Shown here piece after piece: positions 25,954 to 42,544 of a stretch of 43,207 bases of DNA. Within the stretch, counting starts at the first letter, position 1, and each line of letters begins with the position of its first letter. The translations under genes and the position numbers were made by a program. The notes below the pieces were generated by a model. That model ran no database searches. It saw only the letters and a list, made by a program, of their open reading frames with translations, and had not been told where the DNA came from. Source of the stretch: an uncultured Pseudoflavonifractor sp. (lineage in GTDB: Bacteria > Bacillota > Clostridia > Oscillospirales > Oscillospiraceae); the NCBI RefSeq assembly GCF_944387275.1, contig NZ_CALXEG010000027.1:1-43207 (forward strand), read 5' to 3'.

Positions 25954-27228
25954 ATGAGCGGCAGGACCAGGCCGTGCCCCCACTGCGGCGCGGCGCTGCC
26001 GGAGGAGGCCTCCTTCTGCCCCCACTGCGCCCAGGCTGTCCGTCCCCGGAAGGAAGTGGCGGTACCGGCCCGCATGTGGCGGAAAAAGGTCCGGCGGGCT
26101 CTCTTGCTGGCGGGACTTGTGCTGCTGACGGCAGGCGGCCTTCTGCTGGGGGCGGCGCTGTACCGGGCCGTCACCCCCGATGTCTACGACGCCTACGGCG
26201 AGGTGATATACTCCAACGGCGGCAATTCCTACCATCTCTACCTCACCTTCCAGAGCAACGCCTCCGGCCCACAGCCGGAATATACAGTGCAGGCGGAGAA
26301 GTATGTGGCCTATGAGCGGGCCTCCAACCTGTTCATCACCCACGTGGAGAGCGGACACAACGCCAGCCAGATGTTCCTCCAACTGGTGGACACCTTCTAC
26401 GCCCAGCTCATCCAACCGGAGGACAGCCCCTCTCCCATGACCTGCTCCCAGCCCATGTACCAGACCTACGACGACGCGGCCCTGGTGACCGTGGTGAATC
26501 TCTCCGGCCAGAGCAGCCCGGCGGAGCTGGTGTGGACCTTCAACATGAAAAACGGGGACACCATCTGCCTGCGGCAGAAGCTGTACCTGGAACAGGTGGA
26601 GACCCTGGACTACTACCCGGAGGACTACCCCATGGACACCATCGAGGAGCTCCAGGCCCTGGTGGACCAGATCGCCGAAACGGTCTCCCCCTCCGCCATG
26701 GTGTATCTCCACCTGCCCCCGGTCCACTACCAGGGCGGGCTCACCATCCGGGGCCGGGGCGTCAGCCTCTACGGCAGCGTGGATGAGAAGAACATGCGCA
26801 CCGCCTTCACCGGGCCGGTGGTGATGGCCCCAGAGAAAAAGCCGGTATCCTTTATTCAGAATATCGACTTCCGGGGGAGCGGCTCCGGCGTGGGGCTCAC
26901 CGTCTCCGCCGAGAGCCGGGTGGAGAACTGTCTGTTCTCCGGCTGGGACACCGGGCTACTGGTCACCGGCGACGACTGGTGCGACCCGGTGGGCTGCTGG
27001 TTTGAGGACAACACCGTGGGCTTCTGCTTTGACAGCGCCGGGGATTACGCCAACTATACCCGTTTTGAGTACAACACCTTCCGCAATAACGGCACCGCCG
27101 TGCTCCTCAAGCAGGTACCCGCCGACAGGACCATCAATTTCATCGGCTCCCGCTTCACCGGCAACGATGTGAACATCGACAACCCCTGCGGCCACCCGGT
27201 GGACATCGCCTACGCCACCTTTGAATAA
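25954..27228 (+). CDS. Zinc-ribbon, single-pass membrane protein with predicted beta-helix outer domain (paralog 1)
   Basis: A 424-residue protein. An N-terminal zinc ribbon has two CPHC knuckles (CPHCGAALPEEASFCPHC, residues 8-25), then a basic stretch, then one membrane helix (about 48-70). A large outer domain follows. Its first part (75-220) is alpha/beta and contains the paralog-conserved YYPEDYPMDTIEELQALVDQ near 220-240. Its second part (about 245-424) has repeated short beta-strands with N-N-G-T-A-V-L-type turns, resembling right-handed beta-helix (pectate-lyase-like) proteins. The topology is probably cytosolic ribbon with the helix domain outside. It starts one base after the kinase stop, with GGAGG inside the kinase gene. 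It is a plausible kinase partner or substrate; function unknown. Paralogs follow at 28193 and 29458. Confidence 0.75.
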   Translation: MSGRTRPCPHCGAALPEEASFCPHCAQAVRPRKEVAVPARMWRKKVRRALLLAGLVLLTAGGLLLGAALYRAVTPDVYDAYGEVIYSNGGNSYHLYLTFQSNASGPQPEYTVQAEKYVAYERASNLFITHVESGHNASQMFLQLVDTFYAQLIQPEDSPSPMTCSQPMYQTYDDAALVTVVNLSGQSSPAELVWTFNMKNGDTICLRQKLYLEQVETLDYYPEDYPMDTIEELQALVDQIAETVSPSAMVYLHLPPVHYQGGLTIRGRGVSLYGSVDEKNMRTAFTGPVVMAPEKKPVSFIQNIDFRGSGSGVGLTVSAESRVENCLFSGWDTGLLVTGDDWCDPVGCWFEDNTVGFCFDSAGDYANYTRFEYNTFRNNGTAVLLKQVPADRTINFIGSRFTGNDVNIDNPCGHPVDIAYATFE

Positions 27229-27262
27229 CCCGCAGAGACGCGGAACAGAGAGAGGATTTGCC

Positions 27263-28189
27263 ATGGAACACCTTTGCCCCCACTGCGGTGCCCCCCTGCC
27301 AGCGGACGCCTCCTTCTGCCCCCACTGTGCCCAGAGCGTCCGGACCCGGAGGCCGGCCCAGGTTCCCGCCCACCTGTGGCGGAAAAGGCTGAAAATCGCA
27401 GTCCTTGTGCTTGTGCTCCTGGCAGTTGCCGCCGGGCTGCTGGCCCTTTTTCTCCGCAGCAGCGCCCCCACCGGCCTGCCCGAAGGGGAGGTCCATCAAG
27501 TGGTGCTCACCGAGGACGAGGACGGCATGGTCAAGGTCACCGCCGAGCTGATGCGGGAGTTCTTCCCCAAGGTGACCTATATCAACTTCGGCACCACCTC
27601 CCTGACCAGCGACAACATCGACGACTACCTGGTCAGCTGCTTCCAGATGGCCGCGCTGGTGTCCTCCCAGGGTACCAGCGGCTCCGACGGGGAGTGGGGC
27701 CAGTTCAACGCCCGCAACGCCGGGGGCGACAGCCTGCATCTGCTGCTCTTTGACAGCAACACCCACTTGATGGGCTACTCCGTGGGGCCGGCCGCCAACC
27801 CGGGAGATGGCCAGTGGCAGCTGGACGTGACGCTGTGCGACTACGACTTCACTGACCTCTACCTGGAGCAGAGCGCCGCCTTCGAGAACGAATGGCAGAA
27901 CCTCTTCTCCACCTACATCCCCCCGGAGGAGCTGGAGACCTCAGGGGTGGTGTGGTTCCTGAAGGGCTACAACACGGGCCGGGGCCCGGTGCTGCGGAAG
28001 GATGACTCCCAGATCTACCGCCTGTGGCTTCAGTTCCACGACCCGGATATGGAACAGCAGTGCCGAGAGATCGAGCGGCTGGAGGAATTCCTGCCCAACG
28101 AGGGCCGCTGGATGTGCTATCTGCTGCTGGACGCGGACTACAATCTGCTGGGTTACACCATGCTGGACTACCAGGGAAACGGAGGATAA
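27263..28189 (+). CDS. Zinc-ribbon, single-pass membrane protein with a different outer domain
   Basis: A 308-residue protein starting MEHLCPHCGAPL. It has the same N-terminal double CPHC zinc ribbon as its neighbours (residues 5-22) and a membrane helix (about 45-68). The outer domain shows neither the beta-helix repeats nor the PEDYPMDT block. It is an alpha/beta region with many acidic residues and ends QGNGG. The family is unknown to me. The start at 27263 is preferred over the in-frame ATG at 27221 because GAGAGGA lies just upstream and the zinc ribbon then sits at the N-terminus as in the paralogs. It is the second of the four zinc-ribbon genes and ends 3 nt before the next, so it is clearly part of the operon. 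Confidence 0.72.
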   Translation: MEHLCPHCGAPLPADASFCPHCAQSVRTRRPAQVPAHLWRKRLKIAVLVLVLLAVAAGLLALFLRSSAPTGLPEGEVHQVVLTEDEDGMVKVTAELMREFFPKVTYINFGTTSLTSDNIDDYLVSCFQMAALVSSQGTSGSDGEWGQFNARNAGGDSLHLLLFDSNTHLMGYSVGPAANPGDGQWQLDVTLCDYDFTDLYLEQSAAFENEWQNLFSTYIPPEELETSGVVWFLKGYNTGRGPVLRKDDSQIYRLWLQFHDPDMEQQCREIERLEEFLPNEGRWMCYLLLDADYNLLGYTMLDYQGNGG

Positions 28190-28192
28190 GCC

Positions 28193-29452
28193 ATGGAACA
28201 AAAATGTCCCCACTGCGGCGCGGACCTGCCGGAGGAGGCCTCTTTTTGTCCCCATTGCGCCACGACCGTGCACCGCCGCAAGGCAGCCAAGGTGCCGGTG
28301 CCCATGCTGAGGAAGGCGCTGACCGTCCTGTTGGTTCTGGTCATTGTCTCCGCCGTGGCCGGCGGGCTGTGGCTGAAGCTGAAGCCCAAAACCTACGACG
28401 AGTACGGCCAGGTGATCTACACCGCCGGGGACGGCACCGTCTATCAGGTGCTGCTGGGCTCCAACGCCGACCGCTTCACCCCCCAGCCCCAGCTGACCGT
28501 CTCCTGTGAGGCGGACGGCCAGTACCGGATGCCCTCCCGGCTGTACATCAACAACAGCGGCTCCGGCGAGGACGCCAACCAGGCCTTTCTGGAGCTGGTT
28601 GAGTCGGCCTCCGCTGAGTTCATTCACCAGGAGGACAGCCCCTCCCCTATGGTATGCTCCCAGCCCGCCTATAATGAGGCCCTCCCCGACGCCGCCCTCA
28701 TCTCCCTGCTGGACTTCACCGGAGAGAGCACCCCGGCGGAGCTGGTTTGGACCCTTCACATGAAGAACGGGGACACCATCCGCCTGCGGCAGACCTATGA
28801 GCCGGAACTCATTGAGATCAGGGACTACTACCCGGAGGACTACCCCATGGACACCATGGAGGACCTCCAGGCCCTGGTGGACCAGATCGAGAAGGACGTC
28901 CCCCTGCCCACCGTGGTGAACCTCCATCTGCCCGCCGTGACCTATGAGGGCGAGCTCACCATCCAGGCCCGCCCCTTCAACGTGTACGGCTCCACGGATG
29001 CCGACGGCAGCCGCACCACCTTCACCGGCACCGTCTTTGTCACCTGTCCCAACAGTGACATCATGTATTTTCAGGACCTGGACTTCGTAGGCAGCGGGAC
29101 GGGCTGCGGCGTGTCCACCTCTGCCTTCTTCCGGGCCACCAACTGCTCCTTTACCAACTGGGAGACCGGCGTGCTGGCCTATGGCACCTGCTGGGTCAAC
29201 GTCATCGGCTGCCGCTTTGACGGCAACCAGGTGGGTTTTGACTTCAACAGCACCGGAGAGTACGTCAACCACTCCCTGTTCAACGACAACCATTTTTCCA
29301 ACAACGGCACCGCCGTGCTGCTGGAGGCCGTCCCCACCGACGTGACCATGGACTTCCAGGGCTCGGTATTCTCCAACAACCAGACCGACATCGACAACCG
29401 CTGCGACCAGCCCCTGGACCTGTCCCAGGCCACCTTTGATATCAAGGAGTAA
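28193..29452 (+). CDS. Zinc-ribbon, single-pass membrane protein with predicted beta-helix outer domain (paralog 2)
   Basis: A 419-residue close paralog of the 25954 and 29458 genes. It has a zinc ribbon CPHCGADLPEEASFCPHC (residues 5-22), a membrane helix (about 40-60), an outer alpha/beta domain with DYYPEDYPMDTMEDLQAL, and a C-terminal beta-helix-like region with NNGTAVLLEAVPTDVTMDF. GGAGG precedes the ATG, which lies 3 nt after the previous stop. The outer part is 40-60 per cent alike by eye to paralog 3, and long stretches of identical DNA are shared with paralog 1 around the PEDYPMDT block. Sequence drift between copies suggests ligand diversification by duplication; the function is not known. 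Confidence 0.75.
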   Translation: MEQKCPHCGADLPEEASFCPHCATTVHRRKAAKVPVPMLRKALTVLLVLVIVSAVAGGLWLKLKPKTYDEYGQVIYTAGDGTVYQVLLGSNADRFTPQPQLTVSCEADGQYRMPSRLYINNSGSGEDANQAFLELVESASAEFIHQEDSPSPMVCSQPAYNEALPDAALISLLDFTGESTPAELVWTLHMKNGDTIRLRQTYEPELIEIRDYYPEDYPMDTMEDLQALVDQIEKDVPLPTVVNLHLPAVTYEGELTIQARPFNVYGSTDADGSRTTFTGTVFVTCPNSDIMYFQDLDFVGSGTGCGVSTSAFFRATNCSFTNWETGVLAYGTCWVNVIGCRFDGNQVGFDFNSTGEYVNHSLFNDNHFSNNGTAVLLEAVPTDVTMDFQGSVFSNNQTDIDNRCDQPLDLSQATFDIKE

Positions 29453-29457
29453 ATACC

Positions 29458-30714
29458 ATGGAACGCAAATGTCCCCACTGCGGCGCGGACCTGCCAGAGA
29501 ACGCCGCCTTCTGCCCCCACTGTGCCCGGGATGTCCATTCCCGGAAAAAGGCCGGAAAACCGGTTCCCCTCCGCAGGGTGCTCCTGCTGTGCCTGGCGGC
29601 GCTGATTGTCATCGCTGCCGCCGCGGCCATCCTGTGGAACCGTTTCGGCGCCTATGTCCCCCAGGAGTACGACGGTGTGGGCGAGGTGTACTATGCCAGT
29701 GAAGACAGGACCTATCAGCTGCTGGTGGCCTGGCCCAACGACCGCTGCCAGAGCGCCCCGGACATCTATCAGCAGGGCGGCCCGGATGACAACTACCGCT
29801 GGCCCTCCCGCTGGTACGTCAACGACGCCGCCACCGGCGCGGACGCCTGGACTGAATTTGAACCTCTGGTGGAGCAGGTCACCGTGGAGGTGGTCCAGGA
29901 CGAGAACGCCGCCTCTCCCCTCACGGCCACGGTCCCCAGCCACGACGACTACTCCCCTGACGCCGCCATGGTGTCCTACCTGGACTTTACCGGCAGCTCC
30001 GGCGAGCCCCAGGTGGTGTGGACCGTTCAGATGAAGAACGGCGACGTGATCCGGGTGCGGCAGAACATCCACATCACCCCCATCATCACCCATGTCTACA
30101 ACTGGCAGGACTACCCCATGGACACCATCGAGGAGCTCCAGGCCCTGCTGGACCAGATCGCCGGCGAGACCGCCGCCAACGACCAGGTGGAGGTCTACCT
30201 GCCCGCCGTGACCTATGAGGGCGATCTGGAGCTGCCCGGCCGCTCCATCGACTTCTACGGCTCCACTGACAGCGCGGCGCGCACCGTCCTCCGCGGCAGC
30301 GTCACTCTCGGAAGCGGGAATTATTATTGGATCAACTACTTCTATGACATGGACTTTGTGGGGGACGGCACGGACATCGGCATCTCCGCCCCCGCCAAGT
30401 GCTGGCCCGTGGGCTGCACCTTTACCGGCTACAAGACCGCCGTGCTGGCTTACGGCGAGGCCTGGGTCAACGTGACCGGGTGCACCTTCACCGACAACCA
30501 GGTGGGCTTCCACTTCAACTCCACCGGCCAGTCCGCCTCCCATGACCTGTACGAGGACAACCAGTTCCTGAACAACGGCACCGCCGTGCTGCTGGAGAAT
30601 GTGCCCACCGACATGACCATCTACTTTGACGGCTCGGTGTTCTCCGGCAACGGCATTGACATTGACAACCGCTGCGGCCACTCGGTGGATGTCTCGGCGG
30701 CCGTTTTCCAGTAG
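29458..30714 (+). CDS. Zinc-ribbon, single-pass membrane protein with predicted beta-helix outer domain (paralog 3)
   Basis: A 418-residue last gene of the kinase operon. It has a zinc ribbon CPHCGADLPENAAFCPHC (residues 5-22), a basic linker, a membrane helix (about 40-60), an outer domain with NWQDYPMDTIEELQALLDQ, and a C-terminal beta-helix-like region with NNGTAVLLENVPTDMTIYF and a closing DIDNRCGHSVDVSAAVF. The same closing element (DIDNxCxxxxD) ends the two paralogs. AGGAG lies upstream of the ATG, 5 nt after the previous stop. Two hairpins with T-runs follow, closing the operon. Confidence 0.75.
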   Translation: MERKCPHCGADLPENAAFCPHCARDVHSRKKAGKPVPLRRVLLLCLAALIVIAAAAAILWNRFGAYVPQEYDGVGEVYYASEDRTYQLLVAWPNDRCQSAPDIYQQGGPDDNYRWPSRWYVNDAATGADAWTEFEPLVEQVTVEVVQDENAASPLTATVPSHDDYSPDAAMVSYLDFTGSSGEPQVVWTVQMKNGDVIRVRQNIHITPIITHVYNWQDYPMDTIEELQALLDQIAGETAANDQVEVYLPAVTYEGDLELPGRSIDFYGSTDSAARTVLRGSVTLGSGNYYWINYFYDMDFVGDGTDIGISAPAKCWPVGCTFTGYKTAVLAYGEAWVNVTGCTFTDNQVGFHFNSTGQSASHDLYEDNQFLNNGTAVLLENVPTDMTIYFDGSVFSGNGIDIDNRCGHSVDVSAAVFQ

Positions 30715-30756
30715 CCCCCTTCCCCCGCAGTAAATAAACCGCTCTCTCTGCTCTAA

Positions 30757-38723
<7,967 letters not shown>

Positions 38724-38745
38724 AATATCGCTCTACCTGCCTTTC

Positions 38746-39918
38746 TTAGCCCTGGTTGGCGGTCACGAGACGCCAGACCATAACGGCGATCTGCTCACGG
38801 GTGGCATTGTCCGCGGGCTTGAGCTGCGTGGCGCTGGCACCCTTGATGATCTCGGAGCCAACCGCCCACTTCATGGCATCCTGGGCCCAGTCGAACACCT
38901 GATCCGCATCCTGGTACAGCTGGATATTGCCGGACTTGGTGGTGTCATAGCCCACGAGCTCCGCATACCGGTAGAGGAAGGCGGCGATCTCCTGTCTGGT
39001 CAGCAGGCCGTTGGGGTTGAACTCCGTGGCGGACACGCCCTTGGTGATGCCGCTCTCCACAGCCCAGCGCACTGCGTCATAGCAGTAGTCCGTGCTCTTC
39101 ACGTCTGTGAAGGGATTGCTGCCGGTCACAGCGGGCGCACCGGACATCCGGTAGAGGATGGTGACGATCATGCCGCGGTTCATGGTCATGGTAGGCGCGA
39201 AAGAGGTGGCGGACACGCCGTTCATGTAGCCGTTCTTCACCATAAAGTCAATGCCCTCATGGTAGATGGAGTCGACGCTCACATCGGTGAAGTTGTGGCT
39301 GGGGCAGTCGGCACCGCCGTCGCACTTGTCGCCGGGCTGGCCGCCGGTGGGCGTGTCGTCGTCAGGAATCTCGGAGTCATCCGAAGGCCATCCGCCGGGC
39401 ACCGGGGAATAAAGGTCTCCGATGGCGGTGGACACCTCTGCAGCCAGGGTGTACCCGCCATCACCGGTATTCAGACCGGAGATATAGTCCCCGCCGGCCT
39501 CACCGGCCAGAGAGATGGTGGTCGTACCGCCGGCCACGGAGTTGAAGCAAACCGTGATGAACGCGCCCGCATCCACGGCTTCCGTGCCGGCAAAGGCCAG
39601 GGTCACCTGGCCGGGCACGTCAGTGTTGACGGAGAGCACCGTTTTGGCCTGCTCGGCCCAGGTGCTGTCCAGCTCGGCGGAGGCGTAGGAGAGCTTGTCC
39701 GCGTCATACTTGACAGTCAGTCTGCCGTCGGCGACCATGCCGCTGACGAGAGCGTTGATGGCCACCTCCACCTGGCTTCCTTCTTCGTACCAGTCAGCCG
39801 TGGTGAGCTGCACCGCGGGGACCTTCTCGGTCTCCACAGCCATCGCAGGCACACACAGGCAGCTGACGGCCATGACTACCGCAAGCAGACACGTCAGCCA
39901 TTTTTTACATCGTTTCAT
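38746..39918 (-). CDS. Cell-wall anchor protein with cohesin-like domain and three SLH repeats
   Basis: A 390-residue exported protein. A signal peptide (about 1-27, ending AMA) is followed by a cohesin-like beta-sandwich (about 35-145). Recognisable elements are the YEEGSQVEVAIN opening strand, GRLTVKYDADKLSYASAELD (the 'F-x-L-x-Y-D-x-x-x-L' strand) and the later QVTLAFAGTEAVDAGAFITV strands. A Pro/Asp/Gly linker (170-205) leads to three SLH repeats (about 208-252, 268-312, 335-380) that bind the wall polymer. The gene immediately precedes the dockerin-bearing protease in the same operon (22-nt gap), so this protein likely tethers the protease to the cell surface. The cohesin call is by pattern recognition; other Ig-like folds are possible. 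The ATG at 39918 follows GGAGG by 7 nt. Confidence 0.82.
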   Translation of the reverse strand: MKRCKKWLTCLLAVVMAVSCLCVPAMAVETEKVPAVQLTTADWYEEGSQVEVAINALVSGMVADGRLTVKYDADKLSYASAELDSTWAEQAKTVLSVNTDVPGQVTLAFAGTEAVDAGAFITVCFNSVAGGTTTISLAGEAGGDYISGLNTGDGGYTLAAEVSTAIGDLYSPVPGGWPSDDSEIPDDDTPTGGQPGDKCDGGADCPSHNFTDVSVDSIYHEGIDFMVKNGYMNGVSATSFAPTMTMNRGMIVTILYRMSGAPAVTGSNPFTDVKSTDYCYDAVRWAVESGITKGVSATEFNPNGLLTRQEIAAFLYRYAELVGYDTTKSGNIQLYQDADQVFDWAQDAMKWAVGSEIIKGASATQLKPADNATREQIAVMVWRLVTANQG

Positions 39919-39959
39919 TCTTTTCCCTCCTTGTGAATCTTCCAACCCAAAGAAAATAT

Positions 39960-40036
39960 GGATTGCCGCCTACTGCACCTGGTCTCTGCAGCAAAAGGGA
40001 GTCCTCCTTTCCAGGATATTGACTAGCAGGCAATCC
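39960..40036 (-). promoter_or_regulatory. Structured 5' leader of the cohesin-protease operon
   Basis: GGATTGCCGCCTA (39960-39972) pairs with TAGCAGGCAATCC (40024-40036) at 11 of 13 positions. Inside it, CCTGG pairs with CCAGG and AAAGG with CCTTT, so the leader folds into one long nested stem. It begins almost at the predicted transcription start. I do not recognise a riboswitch class. The remaining sequence between 39919 and 40341 is AT-rich and shows no gene. Confidence 0.45.
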
Positions 40037-40046
40037 CGACCTGTTT

Positions 40047-40075
40047 ACTATAGCAAAATTTTTCCGTACTTTCAA
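40047..40075 (-). promoter_or_regulatory. Promoter of the cohesin-protease operon
   Basis: On the minus strand TTGAAA (40075-40070) and TATAGT (40052-40047) are separated by exactly 17 nt. The match to the sigma-A consensus is close. The predicted start is near 40040, giving a leader of about 120 nt that contains the nested stem at 39960-40036. Confidence 0.7.
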
Positions 40076-40341
40076 GGGCTAACACTCTACCATGCTAGCA
40101 TATTAAAAAAATTTTTTCGTGTTTTTTCTATATTAAGGAAGTTACACATATATTTTCTATCTTGAATTTTATGTAAAATGCATCATCGTAAAAAGTAACT
40201 TCCATATAAAGTAAACAAATCATATTTTTTCTTTTTTCTTTCAAAGGAATATTCGCCCAGAAATGGAATTGCAACCGTGCGCCGGCGTATTCCAACCGCA
40301 ATCCGCCCTTCTCGCTGCCGGGACTGCCGCCTCGACGCAAA

Positions 40342-40376
40342 ACGCCCCCTGCATCGAAGCTCGATGCAGGGGGCGT
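40342..40376 (-). terminator. Intrinsic terminator of the MATE gene
   Basis: ACGCCCCCTGCATCGA (40342-40357) and TCGATGCAGGGGGCGT (40361-40376) are a perfect 16-bp inverted repeat with a 3-nt loop. On the minus strand the hairpin is followed by TTTTGC. It lies just after the stop codon at 40386. Confidence 0.85.
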
Positions 40377-40385
40377 CTCATCCGA

Positions 40386-41791
40386 TCAGTCGATCTTCCG
40401 CTGAAGGCTTCCCACAGCGGGGCGGTATCTCCAGTACACATAGAGGGACAGGAGCACGGTCAGGGTATCCGCCGCGGCCTGGGACCAGACCAGGCCGAAC
40501 ATGCCGAAGATGGTATTGAGCAGGAACAGCATGGGGATGTTGAACACCAGCCACCGGGTCACGCCCAAGAAGAGGGAGATCCGCCCCTTTCCGAAGGCCT
40601 GGAACAGGTAGACGGTGAAGAAGCTCATAAACATCAGGGGCGTGGCCAGCACACGGATGCGCAGGAATTGGGAGGCCAGGCTCACGGTCTGGACGTCGGC
40701 GATGAACAGGTGGGAGAACTGGACGGCAAACAGCTCGTAGAGCACGATACTGATGCCCGCGATCACCAGGCCCAGGGTGCGGGAGAGGCGGATGGCGTCG
40801 TTCATCCGCTTTTCATTTCCCGCGGAGTAGTTGTAGGCCACCAGCGGCATCATGCCCTGGCAAATTCCGATGCCCACGTTCAGCGGGAAGCGCTCCACCT
40901 TCAGCACGATGCCCACGGCGGCCAGGGCCAGGTCGTCATAGGAGACCATCAGCTTGTCGATGATCACATAGTCCAGATCAAAGAGGAAGGTGGTGATGGC
41001 CGATGGGATGCCCACGCCGAACACGGCGATGACGCTCTCCTTACTGGGCAGCCCCACCTTCAAGGAAAAGGTGATGGCCCTGTCCCGGCCCATCCGCACC
41101 AGCACACCCACAAAAAAGAGGAAGGCCACACAGTTGGACAGGCAGGTGGCAATACCGGCCCCCAGCACCTCCTGCCCGTCGGGCAGCAGCACGAACATGA
41201 ACAGGGGGTCCAGGGCGATGTTCAGCAGTCCGCGGCGATGTTCAGCAGTCCGCCCAGGATGATGCCTGCGCTGGCCTCCTTGGAGCGGCCGATGCTTCGG
41301 ATCAGGTTGGACAGCACATTGGAGAGCACCGTGGGGATGCCGCCGATGACGATGACGCAGGTGACGTACTGCCTGGCGTATTGATAGGTGTTGTCTCCCG
41401 CGCCCAGCAGCTGCAGAACGGGCTCCATAAAGATCCCGATGCCCGCGGCGAAGAGCGCCGCGATCAGCAGCCCCAGGTATAGGCAGAAGGCGCTGACCCG
41501 TCTGGCCTCATCCTCCCGGGACTGGCCCAGCAGGCGGGAGATCAGGGAGCCGCCGCCGATGCCCGCCAGTCCGGCCAGGCAGAGGGTGATGTTGAACACG
41601 GGCAGGATCAGGGATGCGCCCGCCACCATGTAGGGGTTGTTGGTCTTCCCCACAAAAAAGGTGTCCGCCATGTTGTAGATCAGGACGATCAGCTGGCTGG
41701 TCACCGCCGGGACGATCATCTTCCGCAGGGCGGATGGGACGGGGAGATTCTGAAAGATGTTCTCCCGCTCGGAAATTGGGCTTGTCTGCAT
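40386..41791 (-). pseudogene. MATE-family efflux transporter gene, frameshifted by a 20-bp tandem duplication
   Basis: Two minus-strand frames together make one multidrug/toxin extrusion transporter of about 460 residues. The N-terminal part (start ATG 41791, MQTSPISERENIF, after AGGTGG) includes SQLIVLIYNMADTFFVG and GGGSLISRLLGQ. It runs to GGLLNIA and then stops a few codons later. The C-terminal part resumes in another frame with LDPLFMFVLLPDG and includes GICQGMMPLVAYNYSAGNEKRMNDAI, typical of the second MATE half. The break coincides exactly with a perfect 20-bp tandem duplication (41214-41253). Removing one copy restores a continuous MATE reading frame. Without correction only a half transporter is made. 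A sequencing or assembly error, a recent mutation or reversible slippage are all possible. Confidence 0.88.
41214..41253. repeat. Perfect 20-bp tandem duplication inside the MATE gene
   Basis: The unit GGCGATGTTCAGCAGTCCGC occurs at 41214-41233 and again, without change, at 41234-41253. Twenty is not a multiple of three, so the second copy shifts the reading frame. Confidence 0.97.
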
Positions 41792-41944
41792 TGCTTTCCA
41801 CCTGGGCTTTCTGACGGCTGTGCTGTTTTTATGTGCAGGCCGGTGCTGCGGCCTGTCTCTGCGGCTTTTCATCATATCACAGAAGCGGAAATTTCTCCAT
41901 CCCGATCTGAGCATTTTCTCTTTCTGAAAACGCCGCATCAAAGC

Positions 41945-41980
41945 AAAAAACAAGAGGACATCCCGGCGGAAGTCCTCTTG
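41945..41980 (-). terminator. Terminator downstream of the tRNA-Thr gene
   Basis: CAAGAGGAC (41951-41959) and GTCCTCTTG (41972-41980) form a perfect 9-bp stem. On the minus strand it is followed by TTTTTT (41950-41945). It begins one base after the tRNA 3' end, so it probably ends the tRNA transcript. Confidence 0.85.
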
Positions 41981-41981
41981 C

Positions 41982-42057
41982 TGGAGCTGGTAATGTGACT
42001 CGAACACACGACCTGCTGATTACGAATCAGCTGCTCTACCGACTGAGCTATACCAGC
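41982..42057 (-). tRNA. tRNA-Thr (anticodon CGT)
   Basis: The 76-nt minus-strand sequence folds as a normal tRNA: acceptor GCTGGTA/TACCAGC, D-arm GCTC/GAGC, anticodon stem GCTGA/TCAGC with loop TTCGTAA, T-arm GTGTG-TTCGAGT-CACAT, discriminator T and an encoded CCA. Anticodon CGT reads the ACG threonine codon. Confidence 0.95.
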
Positions 42058-42375
42058 ATATTCTCTTTTCCTGTCTGCTGACGACAAGTAATCATACCAC
42101 ATTTTCGTCTCTCCGTCAATCTCCGGTTTTCTTTTCCGCTGTTAATATACTAACGGTATATTTACTCTGCATTCTGCCAGACAACCTGCATTTTTTCCGC
42201 TCAGGATTCTTCTTTTTTCCAGCCATACCGCCAAAGTTCCCGGTACTCCCCGTTTTTTCGCCTCCTCCTTTCTCCCTTTTGACCGCTCCTCCCCGCTTTT
42301 CCCCAGGCTGTTTTGTCGTTTCTGCGGGCTTCTTCTGTTAACGTAACACCATCCAATAATGCCGTCTACTAGATG

Positions 42376-42448
42376 TTATGCACATTTTCCACCGGGTTTT
42401 TCACACCGGTTTCCCCCTTATTTTTCAGAGTTATTCCACTTATCCACT
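42376..42448. promoter_or_regulatory. DnaA-box-like sequences in a 490-nt AT-rich gap
   Basis: TTATGCACA (42376-42384) matches the TTATNCACA DnaA-box consensus exactly, and TTATCCACT (42440-42448) differs at one position. Related TTTTCCACC, TTTTTCACACC and TTATTCCAC sequences lie between and near them, and TTTTGCAC occurs twice just after. The gap 42058-42544, between the tRNA and tsaD, has no convincing gene. The tRNA promoter is expected near its left end. Confidence 0.35.
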
Positions 42449-42544
42449 TAGTTTTGCACATCAGTTTTGCACCGCCTTTCACCCCATTTGGTTTACATAA
42501 TTTAATTATTTTTCTTTTCTGCATTGTTTCCGTCCCTCTTATGC

